Shown here in pieces: positions 40,501 through 52,800 of a stretch of 64,000 nt of DNA. The stretch lies in contig BQKZ01001110.1 of the NCBI GenBank assembly GCA_036244855.1, positions 1 to 64,000 of the forward strand, in the 5' to 3' direction. The stretch comes from Temnopleurus reevesii. Its lineage: Eukaryota > Echinodermata > Echinoidea > Temnopleuroida > Temnopleuridae. The translations under genes were made by a program, and so were the position numbers. The first letter of the stretch is position 1, and every line of letters begins with the position of its first letter. Below the pieces are notes generated by a model. The model saw only the letters and a program-made list of their open reading frames with translations, was not told where the DNA came from and did no database searches.

Positions 40501-43500
40501 GATTTCACTGGATTTCTCCGCTGACTTATTTTATTACTGACAAAGTTTCATGAAATGGCCTCCAAAGAATTCCCCAGCTATCTGTTCATACCATATATTT
40601 TTGTCTATCTCTACCACAGGGTAAATTCATCCGTATTCACTTCGGAACAAGCGGCAAACTGGCAGGAGCCGATATTGAGACATGTAAGTTTATATAATCA
40701 TAATAACTCATTAAATAGCACTTAATACAAAGTGTTTCTGAGCACTCATCTATATGAATAACCAGGCTATAGCATCGAGGAATTTGATCCTGTCAGCACC
40801 CATATACATCACCCGAGTTGAGTACAGCACAATGTAGATTTTTTTTTTCTTTTTGAAATCTAGTCTAAAGCATATTTCAAGATAATTCCGATTTATTAGT
40901 AGTCCTGACCAATCAAAGCACATTGTTAAATGCAAGTTTCAATTATAATATGACGATGATCAATAAGATGACGCATCAACTAATCGACATTCCAGCTGAT
41001 CAGTTAAAGCTAGACACAGAGCAACCTGGGGCCGATTGCTCGAAATGGTCTTAGCTATCCTCTTCTTGCGAAGACGTATTGAATTTTTGTGCCACCCTCG
41101 TAACATAGACATTAGCATTAATACGACTATGTTAAGAGGGTGGAACAAGAAGTTAAGACGCCTTAGCATGAAGAGGATAGCTAAGACTATTTCGTGCAAT
41201 TGGCCCCAGAGATCCCAGTTAGCGGTTTGTCACGTCCCTACCCAGCGATCCCTTTTCCCTCGAATACTTCCCGTTCGTGGAATGGTCCTCCTGATGTCAT
41301 GGTTTCGCCGTCTTTGTCGGACATCTACAACTCGTAATATCAATATTCCTCTCTCACCGACCTGTGAAAATTTATTAATATTCATCAATAGTTATTAAAG
41401 TGGGTTCTTAGATCGTAGCATGTTTTTTAAGAGAAATACAGCCAACTAATGTTTGATAATATACCTTGAATGTCAAATGCACGATATAGGGAGAAGAAGG
41501 CGAATGCGATAAAAGATGAAGATGAAGAAGAACAACGGGAAGAAGATAAAAGATGAAGAAGAATAAGTATAAAAAGAAGAAGAAGAAAAAGAAGAAGAAC
41601 AAAACAGACTTTGAGACAATCAAACTCGAAAACTCCATATTGTTATTATACAGTCATCGTTTATAGCCTTTACTGTGCCAGGAAATATATAATAAAATTT
41701 CTATTTCCATTTCAGACCTTCTTGAGAAATCTCGTGTGATCAGACAGAACGGTGTTGAGAGGTCCTACCATATCTTCTACCAGATCTGCTCTGGATACAG
41801 ACAAGACGTCTTGGGTAAGCTGAGAGGGCGCTACACAGATTTACTACCATTTTCTCAACAATGAAATTCATAAAGATAATGATAATGATAAAGAATAATA
41901 ATGATTATCATTCTGATAATAATCAGAGAGAACGGTGTTGAGATATCCTACCATATATTCTATCAGATCACATATGGAAATAGACAAGATGTCTTGGGTA
42001 AGCTGAGAGGGCGCTGTACAAATGCAAACTCAATAGTAAAATGTTTATTCAATGATAGTTAATGGTTGTTTTTAATAATGTTATTGATAATGTACATTGT
42101 GTATATTAGAGATATATATACAAACCTTTTCTAGGCGATGTAAGTCGATTAGGACATGTGGGTGCTCAATTCTTCCTACCAATAGGGGTCAAACCCATTC
42201 CCCTCACCTGGGTTGATTGCAGCATGATGTGGATCAATTTCTTTTTTGAAAAAAATTATCGCCACGGGTGGGTTTCATCCACCACCCTCTGGTTGTAAGG
42301 CGAAATTAGAATCACTGCACACGTTTTATTTTCAAATGATGTCATTGCTTGAATTGATTGTCACCGTAAAGTTCTACGTCAATACACATCTTTCATTTAA
42401 TTACAGATAAACTCTTGCTCGAGAAGTCTTGCAAGAGCTACAAATTCAGCAACCAGGGTGAAACCGAGATCGACGGTGTCAATGACGTTGAGGAATTCAA
42501 GCTTACCGATGTAAGAATTAATTTATTACATAAAATGATAAATATACATGCAATTTATATAGCGCACGTATCCACTCTGCTGAGTGCTCAAGGTGCTTTG
42601 CATTATTATTATTCTGGATTGAGCCCGGCGTACACCAGCGCACATGACATTTCAAGGAATAAATATTCCTACTAGGTACCCATTAACCTCACCTGGGTTG
42701 AGTGCAGCACAATGTGGATGAATTTCTTGCTGAAGGTCGTAGATGGATCGCATGATTGTCGCAGGGTCCTTAGTTCCAGTCACACGTAAGTCCGATTCGA
42801 TACGATTTTCATTCCAGTTGAGTCTTCTGTTGAGATCTTAGATGAGAGTTCATATACCTTTGGGGGAAGTTAACCATGGCACTTAGGACTCAACTGGACT
42901 AAGATTCGTGTTGAATCGGCGCTTATATCTTATCGTCACCGATTTTACGAACCGGCCTACTAGCGAGGGGTGGTTGCGAACCAGTCGTAGCAATTGAATT
43001 GAAATAAATGTGGTATGTCATTGTACTTGACGCTATGTCGAGGTTACTACAGTAGGTGTTCAAGCAGCGACCACGTAGTTACAGGCCGTTTCGTAAGAAC
43101 GTTGATGTAATATTAAAAAAGTAACATTATTTTCCTACTTCAGACCTGTAAATGCATGTTTCTGCCCTCTCTTCCATGAAAAACACGATATAATCTATTT
43201 CCGCATAATGAAGTGGGTCATTGACACTAGAGTTGTACGCCATGTATTGAAATTATGCGGACACAACAATAAAAAACCGGGGGCCATATCATAAAAATAG
43301 TCAGTGCGACAAGAGCGGATTTTCCGACAGTTGCTATAACAACAGTCAGCGGCAGTGTTTTAAGCCAGTCAGAATCAAGGATTTCACTGGAATTGTCTCC
43401 ACTGACTAATTTTGTTGCTGACAAAGTGCATGAAATGATGTCCCGTTCTGATTTGAATTACATTACAAGGGAGCATTGAATTGGCGTTCGACTTAATTTT

Positions 43501-43776
43501 TCGGAAATAGATTATATCGTTTTTAAAGTGAGTTTTCACTCTCTTTCCATTTATGTGTGGTTCAGTGGTAGAGCGTCTGCCCCATGAACGGAAGGTCGTG
43601 GGTTCGATCCCCGGCCGAGTCATACCAAAGACTTATAAAAATGGGACCATCTGCCTTCTCGCAGGCGCTCGGCATTTAAGAAACGAGAAGAGTAGTAATA
43701 ACTTTATGTTATGCAGGGCCCGCTGGAAGTGCAGCTAGCTTACAGCTGAATGTGGCTACCCTGGGTCAATAAGATA

Positions 43777-43812
<36 letters not shown>

Positions 43813-46800
43813 CATTATTATTATTATTATTATTATGTCTCTCTCTGAATAGGACGCCTTGGATATCCTCGGCTTCTCACAAGAAGAGAAGATGTCCATG
43901 TACAAGATGTGTGCTGGTATCATGCACTTTGGTAACGTCGAATGGAAGCAGAGACCCCGCGAGGAGCAGGCCGAAATCGAGCAGGGAGATGGTAATTATA
44001 ATGATTATGATTATGATACCAATATTCACCAGGGGCCGATTGCTCGAGGGGCCGATTAGCTATCCTCTTCCAGCTAAGACGTCTTGACTTCTTGTGTCAT
44101 CCTCGTAGCATAGACATTAGCGTCGATACGACTGTGTTCAGAGGGTTGCGCAAGAACTTAAGACGCCTTAGCATGAAGAGGATAGCTAAGACTATTTCGT
44201 GCAATTGGCCCCAGATTCTGTCATTTTGAAATTGCATTTATCTAATTTATTTACTGATTTATTTATTTATTAGAACATATTTACAGAGGACAAAAACATG
44301 ATCAGCATACAAACTGTTTAAACATCATGGTCCTCTAGGGAAACAATACATAAATATATATAAAGTAACAAAAATAACAACATAAGAAGACTAACAGAAG
44401 AATGAATATTAAGGAAGATTAAAATAAGAACGATGGAATAATATATGGAAAGGGTTTAAATATTATAATGTCAGCATAAAAATAACAGATTCAAGGTAAA
44501 ATACAAAGATTATAAGGTCAGCATAAGAATAGCATTAGCAGAGTAGTTTAACAACGGGGAAAATATGTTTTTTTATGATTCCGTAATTTTTTTAAAATCT
44601 ATTATGCAGTGAAGGGGGTAATATATTTTAGATGTGAATAGCAGCGTATTTTAAGTTTTGTCTATAAATTTTATGTTAGGTCGGGATAGAATTTACAAAC
44701 AATTGAACAACAATACTTGGATTCCAGTTTGCATAAATTACCTGTTGCCTGGGCAATCCTCAGGAAAGCTTTCGAGTCATAAAGACAACTTTTGTGTATA
44801 AAGAACGCATAAAATTGGCATCTATTTAGTAAAACCGACTATTTCTTTCTGATGAAGTTTCCATCCATGGATCTCTTGTATTGGTTAATGATCTAGCTTA
44901 TCTTCCCTTGTTTGAGACGATGGCCTAATTCTATCCCCGAACAGTGGTTCGGAGGATATTATGGATTTGGCCTCGAAGCGCCGCCGCCGAGTCCGTCGCA
45001 CTGAGTTCTTGTCCGACCATCTTCAAGTTTGGTGTCAAAGATGGCTTATCGGTAGAATACGGAGCCCATTGATTTTGTTTCAGGGATACAAGTGCTCGGC
45101 TGCGCAACCCACCGAGCGTACAATGTTTCGTTCTGTTAGTGCTTTATCATGTTTGTTTATTTGGGTTTTTTTTTTCTCTTTACCTCCAGTCATTGACAAG
45201 GTCTCCTTCATCTTCGGTGTCAACAACCAGGAGCTCCAGAAGAACTTGCTAAAGCCCCGTATCAAGGTCGGAAACGAGTATGTGTCCCAGGGACGTACCA
45301 AGGCTCAGGTATGTTGTTGTTTTTTCTCTTTTCCATATAAAAAGTAACAGATTAAAATACAAAGAAAGAAAATAATCATGATAAATATAGATAAGTGAAT
45401 AATAATTGGCTGGAAGCTATACTCAGAAGCTCCAGAAGAACTTGCTGAAGCCACGTATCAAGGTCGGAAACGAGTATGTGTCCCAGGGACATACCAAGGC
45501 TCAGGTATGTTGTTGTTTGTATTTTCTCTTTTCCATGTAAAAAGTAAAAAATTAAAATACAAACACATAATCAATAAATGAATCAAATGAGAAAGAAAAA
45601 AATCATAATACATATAGATGAATAAATAATAATTGGCTGGAAGCTCTACTCAGGAGCTCCAGAAGAACTTGTTGAAGCCACGTATCAAGGTCGGAAACGA
45701 GTATGTTTCCTAGGGACGTACCAAGGCTCAGGTATGTTGTTGTTGTTATTGTTGTTGTTTTTCTAATCACCATTATTATTTTTGACTGTATATATTTGAA
45801 TTATCAAAATATCTGAAAAATGGTAGGAGCAGTATCAAATGGGGTAATGGTACATTCTTAGAAACTTGCGCAATGTTTGACATTTTTTATTATAATTACC
45901 ATATTATTTTTGACTGTATGTATCTAAATTCTCAAAAGAACTGAAAAATAAAATGATTTGATTTGATTTGATTTGATATTATCGTTGTGTCTGCTAGGTT
46001 GTCTACTCTGTTGGTGCCTTGGCCAAGGCCATCTACAACCGTCTACAACAAAAGGGGTTGTTGGTTAATCCGAACGTAAGGTGTATTTAAATGCTCAAAA
46101 GAACTGAATAATAACGTAATTTGATTTGATTTGATTTGATTTGATTATATCGTTGTGTCTGCTATATAGGTTGTCTACTCTGTTGGTGCCTTGGCCAAGG
46201 CCATCTACAACCGTCTACAACAAAAGGGTTGTTGGTTAATCCGAACAGAAGGTGTATTTAAATTCTAAAAAGAACTGAAAAATAATTTGATTTGATTTGA
46301 TATTATCGTTGTGTCTGGTAGGTCGTCTACTCTGTTGGTGCCTTGGCCAAGGCCATCTACAACCGTCTATTCTCCTGGTTGGTGAACCGTGTCAACAAGA
46401 CTCTGGCCACCAAGGCAACCAAGGCTTTCTTCATTGGTGTGCTCGACATCGCTGGCTTCGAGATCTTCGACGTGAGTATTAACCCATTTACAAATGGAAT
46501 CGGATGTTCCCTGCACAAAATCAATGGGAATTGCCAGGGGCGGAACCAGGATTTTTTTAAAGGGGGTGGACGTGGCACATGCGTCGATTTGTTGATTTTA
46601 TTAATCAGTGCTTTGTAGTTTTTGATGATATGATTGATACAAGTGCTACAAGAAATAAATCTTTCTGATCAATATGGTGGCAGCGGTGGGATGTGAAATA
46701 TGCCTTTACATTATTCTTTATGTCTTCCAAAGATATCATGGATCATAAGTATTTCATAAATCGTAGTTTTTACAGCATGTACAGTTGCATCTAAAGCAAC

Positions 46801-49800
46801 AGAAATTTACTTTGCCTCAATTTAGAGTATATCCAAAGGAAGATGGTGACCAACATTTTAAGCAATATTTTTCGGGGTTTTCTTTTTACAAGGGTAAGCT
46901 TTGTTCAAGCATGTTTATCCGGTAGAGTTTTATCCCATATTGTTCACAGTTGCACGTTCTCCTTTTAACAAATCCGGGGTAAATATTTACTCATCCAGAA
47001 TATAATTGTAACGGAGCCATAATCTTATTGACCTATTGCTGAGCGACCGGTGATTTCCCTGGTAATACGCAAGGTAACCATTCTCTCTTGCTTGTTAATC
47101 TACAGTTCAACAGCTTCGAGCAGATCTGTATCAACTTGACCAACGAGAAGCTCCAGCAGTTCTTCAACCATCACATGTTCATCCTTGAGCAGGAAGAGTA
47201 CAAGAGGGAAGGCATCAACTGGACCTTCATCGATTTCGGTCTCGATCTCCAGGACACCATCACCCTCATCGAAGGAGTGAGTCTTATTTTCTGGGAGATT
47301 TCTCCTTAATGATAATAATAACGATAGTAGCGAGCTCTTGTATAGCGCAAGTGACGACTGATGGCTCTCTCTGTGCGCTGAAATTGATGAATTCAAGAGA
47401 GCAGTGACGAGATGGCAGCAATCAGATACAGCGCCTTCCCCCTTTTACGATCCCTGCATAAGAATTAAGGGTTTAATTGTTTATTTCATTTTTAGTGAAT
47501 TATGCTTTAAGATTTACCATCGTAACTGACCAAAACATTTATAATTGACTATGGTGCTTTACCAGCTATGATCGTAACCGATCAAACCGTTTACTTCATT
47601 ATTAGTGGCTTAAGCGCGTTACCGCTTACTGATCAAAGAGTTTATTTAATGTATCGTGGATTAAGGTGCTTTATCAGTTACGACCGTGACTGATCAAAAC
47701 GTTCACTGGATTCAATGATATATTCGTCATAAGTAGAGAAATGATACATGAGTACAACTATATATATTAAGGGTTTACACCCCTTTATACATCTATAAAG
47801 ATATCGATAAGTATGTTTATAAAAATTATTAGCAATTGATACTTTAAAGTATTTTTTTTAAAGTTTTTATAAATGTCTTTAAACCATCTTCTTTGAAATA
47901 AACTAACCCTTCCCTTCTGATAATAATAATGATGATAATAATGATAATAATAATAATAATAATAATGTTAATAATGATAATAATAATAATAATAACAATA
48001 ATAATAATAATAATAATGATAATGAACCTGTTTTTAATATAGCGCTTATCACTCGCTCGGGGAAAGTCCCTAGGCGCTTTGAAAGAATGATGAATAGAGA
48101 TTAAGAAATACTAATATAATAATCTAATCTCCTTCAACAGCAAATGGGTGTGTTCGCCGTGCTTGAGGAGGAGTGTATGTTCCCCAAGGCCACCGATTTC
48201 ACCTTCTTGGAGAAACTGCTCAAGCAGCATGCCGGTAGCCAGAAGATCACCAAGCCCGGTGTCGGAGGACATAAGAAGGAGAAGAAACACGCCGTTCACT
48301 TCGAAATCCATCACTACGCCGGAACCGTAAGTTCAGTCGCATAGAAGAGATTGCGACCACTTGTAAAGCTTAAAGGTAGAGATTCGTAATGGTCGGGATG
48401 CATTAATTGATATCAAACGGGCTTGCGTATTCACATTTTTTTAGTTTGACGTATTTTAGTTTGAAAATGCCGATCAGCCGTTATTCCTACGATGTGCTAA
48501 ATGAATCGCATGGGGGCCGACCGGGCGGGATTGATGGGGTGACAGGTAGTATTGTGTGCAGTGTGTGCGTTCATTTTGCATTCATTTTGTACGTAAAGCA
48601 ATGTTGAGTTGGGGAGAGCGACGTGCGTCGTCATTTTTTTTCGACATTTAAGCCATTTCTAGATCGATTTTATTAAAACAAACTATGAACATGCTCTAAT
48701 TTGCTATTGGAAAACTGTATTATTTTAATGATTTCACTACAGCTCACAAAGTAGTTAAATATCGAAAGCGCCATATCTCCCAAAACTCATCTCTCTGTTT
48801 AAAGGGGAACTACACTCAGACATTAAATTGCTATCATTAAATGAAGAAAAATAAGATGAACAAACTGTGAAAATTTGAGCAAAATCGGATAATCCATTCA
48901 AAACTTATGAATTTTCAAAGTTTTTATTTACACCGCTCATGGGCTCCTTAAATTGGCAAACGTACAGGCACAAAATGGCTGCCAACATGGAGAACTCTCC
49001 ATTCGCTTTGTACACAAAATTTCACATTTTCCTCTTTTTCCAGAAAAGTAGACAAAATTTTGGTTCTTCGGTTAAATATATTATAGCCACATCAATTCTG
49101 CAAGCATTCCAGAAAGAACGGTGTTGATTCCTCATTTGAAATATGATATTGATCCATTTTCAATAAATTTATATACAAAGTGAATTAGGAGTTCTCCATG
49201 TATGACATCACAGATTATGCTAATTAGCTATACGCATGCCAATTCAAGGATGCCCAGCACAGGTGGAAATGATAACTTTGAAAATTTATAACTTTTGAAC
49301 GGATTATCCAATTTTGCTCAAATTTTTACAGTTTGTTCATCTGAATTTTCTTCATTTACTGACAGTACATTATTGTCTGGGTGTAATTCCCCTTTAAGTA
49401 CATGATTTCCCATATACTTACGATTGATATCAGTCATGCGATTAAATTGAAATTTGACGGGGTGCAGATCCGTAACACTTCAAACTTGCAATGTCCACTG
49501 TTGGATTGACCACGCCGAATCAACCGAAACTTCAAAATTTCAATGTTGCAATCACTAATTGCTAAAACCGTCAATCCCATAGAGCCGAAGTTCTGAAAAA
49601 AAATCAAATTGGCTTACACTGCAATTAATTACTGGGGATCGATTCACCCAGCACCTGATGGATGTTGGTATTGCAAATTGCTTAACATCTGCAATGTTTT
49701 TAGATCCTTCAATAATAATAATGATAATAATAGATGTAATTTATATAGCGCATTTATCCACACTGCGGAGTGCTCAATGCGCTTTGCATTATTATTACCC

Positions 49801-52800
49801 TGGCTTTAGCCCGGCCTACATCAGCGCACATGGCATTTCAAAGAATAAATATTAATCCTACCAGGTACCCATTTACCTCACCTGGGTTGAGTGCAGCACA
49901 ATGTGGATGAGTTTCTTGCTGAAGGAAATTAACGCCATGGGTAGGATCGCGAACCTACGACCCTCGCGTTGAAAGGCGAGAGTCAGAACCACTACACCAC
50001 GACGCCTCCACTCAAAGAAGGAAAAAAAAAACTCTTTTTGTTTTAAATGTATATAATGTTTCATTTTAGGATATGTTTCATAAAGAACGAGTATTCCGAT
50101 GGTTGATGCAAACAATATGTCGTTCCGCCAAGAGTTACATACGATGTCTTCGAAACGGCTGGCCGAGACTTGGAAATGGAAAAGAAAGAATGAATCACTC
50201 TTGCCCCTCCGCAGACCATCCAACCCCTACCCCGGTACGCGATGCATCCACACATGCTTCGTGGTTTCAACATTTCGCATCACCCATTTCACAAGATCAC
50301 ATCACATTTGAATCCCATTTCCTGAGCATTGATACCTCATCATCCATTTTAATCCCATTTCCTGATGACTGATACCACATCGTCCATTTAATCCCGTTTC
50401 GTGATCATTGATCTCCAGGTCGATTACAACGTTGAGAACTGGCTGGACAAGAACAAGGATCCCCTAAACGAAGCCGTGGTTGAGCTCTTCCGCAAGTCTT
50501 CCGATGAGCTCCTCGCTGCCCTATTCGCTGAGACCGGACAGTCAGGTGAGACATAATCCAAAACGTCATATAAGTGTCAGGAATATGCTGTTTTTTATGT
50601 CAGTCATCTGCGACGAAGGACACGTCGACCGGAAGTAGTACATCAGAGCTTTGCGCGTCTGCTAATCGTTATGTGCGCAGCTATCTGTGACTAACAATAA
50701 GCAGAGGTGCAAAACTATGATATATTTCCGGTCGACGTGCCCTTTGATACAGTTGACTGAAATCGAAATCTCCCTCTTATGAAATGTAGAAATTATCCCT
50801 GATCAATTTAGAGATGTTAACCTTCCAGCGTGATTTTACCCCAATATAAGAAAGACTTTAAAACAAGGCTATAGGGACGACTGATATATTTTCCTTTGTG
50901 TAATGGCTCATTGTATCGCGCGTATCCAGCAGAGGAAAGGATACTATACGTTCTCAACGTTGCTCTTAAAGTGTTTCGTGACTTGGTGAAACATCCTCCA
51001 GATTAATGCAGAAATGTTAAACTTACAGAATATCCATACCCCCATACCTGTCCCGTCACCACTGTCCCTAATGAACAAAATTGCCGTCAGTATAAAGATC
51101 GAAGGTTCTGTCATAAGCTACCGAAATTTTTACACTTTACTGGCGACGAGGAAATTCGGAAGACATTGTCAGTTGTGAAATGAAGAATTGGCATGTAAAC
51201 ATAGGACTGCTACCTGTGCGAAACCACTACCATATGATTAGAAAATAGGAGCCTTATAGACTTTGAAGATTTAAAAACTAGGCCACGCCACTTCCAAAAT
51301 CATTATCGAAACCTCATGCACTATAGTCCAGTGTTTTGAGGGCTTTATGAGACATAAGACAATCCATTTGGCGTTCGAAACTGCACATGTGATAAAACAT
51401 ACAAGTACCCTGTTCTTGCTAGATTTGAAGACATAATAGCTAATATATAAGATAAGCCAAATTGAGATTAGGAGATAATGAGTTAAGGTGAACCATATTG
51501 CTATGGCAACGTGGAACACAATAATATTTCTCAAGTAATTTCATCTTTCAATCGAACTGCTATGCTCCACAAGACTTATAAGCTAAATAATTACTCACTA
51601 TCATCACAAACACAAGCGTACAAATAAATAAAAAAATATAAGTGTTATCTAACGTTCAGGCCCATGCAGATTATTCACGACTATCAAATTTCAAGAAGGC
51701 TCATAACACTGAATAAAATGTTGATATCAATGAAATGCATTAATGATTTATCCTTTTCGAGTTAACACATGATTCAATAAACTTGTTTTCCAAAACGATT
51801 TCATTATCGATTCATATAAGCAGGATCTCGTGGAAGAGGTGAGTTGATAACATTTAAGATAATATATCAATACATGTATACAGAGCTTAAAAGTAAGGAT
51901 ATTCAACTTTTGGGCATTATTTCTCGAAAGTGACATAATTATGATAAGAAATAATGAAGATTCCTATTTCAATTGATACCCAATTCATATTCAGACTTGT
52001 TTTTAACGGATCAGAAACAAGGGCAATTTTCTTTTCTATGTAAACTAAGTCCGGCATAAGAATTCGGTATCAGTGGAAAGAGTAATATTTAATCTTACTT
52101 GTGCTATCTTTAAGAAATAATTCCCCCAATTTTGAATTATCTTTATTTATACGCTCTTTAAATGTCATTACAACGGGTGTAACTGTATGGGGGAAATTCA
52201 TTATAGGGTTATATCTTTAGCTGCACACCAGAATATCACATTTCTTTATCACCGTTAGATTTAGCTGATCATTGTAATTCTCACGATATGGGTAATTCAT
52301 GTCTAGAAGGCAAAACAAACGAAGAAAAAATAAAAAGCATTCTACCTTCTCAATGCGATTCGGGAGAACATAAATGCACATTAGTAAACGGTTGTGACAA
52401 ACATGACTTGATTTAATGCCTAACAATGTATTCCTCTTGAGCAACTCTATTAAAGAAGATAAACACAATGACAGGTTTATTTAAAATGACATTTGAAATG
52501 AATTGTTTTTCAACACCTAAATATCTTATTTATAAAACCACTAGAAACAATTTTTAAATTATCACTAGCGTTTACAATTTGAACCTTGACTGATGTTAAA
52601 GTACTCTTCGCTCTCTAAACCCTTTTTTAAATTTCACCTCCATAAACCATATTCATGTTTGTATATTGCCACAATTAATTTTTCCATAATGAAAATTGCA
52701 ATAACTTGAATCCAGTCAAATAGATAATCTACTTTTTCATCTTAATCACGATTTATATTATTCTGAGCCATGACTATACACATATAACCCAGTAATCTTG

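Larger units (their letters stand above)
42511..43852 (+). other. Intron 10
   Basis: Contains three repeats: a GCGC-type SINE (42535-42740), palindromic family A (43278-43444) and a tRNA-related SINE (43555-43838). The last ends only 14 bp before the next exon. Confidence 0.7.
45309..46321 (+). other. Intron 12 (filled with partial copies of both flanking exons)
   Basis: Left half: two tails of exon 12, 227 bp apart. Right half: two heads of exon 13 with TTGAT pentanucleotide repeats in front. Almost all of this 1-kb intron is derived from duplicated exon-intron junction sequence. Confidence 0.8.
48327..50418 (+). other. Intron 15
   Basis: Contains a ~600-bp palindromic element (48799-49397) and a full GCGC-type SINE (49730-50012). 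Three loosely related ATCCCATTTCCTGA-type repeats precede the next acceptor (50312-50410). Confidence 0.65.

Noticed and set aside
43555..43630. tRNA-like sequence with A and B boxes
   Set aside because: The acceptor stem and cloverleaf do not close, and the 3' body matches the other SINE-like copy at 19810, so it is a SINE and not a tRNA gene.
44961..45189. Upstream extension of exon 12 in the same open frame
   Set aside because: The long frame runs through the acceptor at 45189, but phase from exon 11 and the conserved protein require the exon to begin at 45190.
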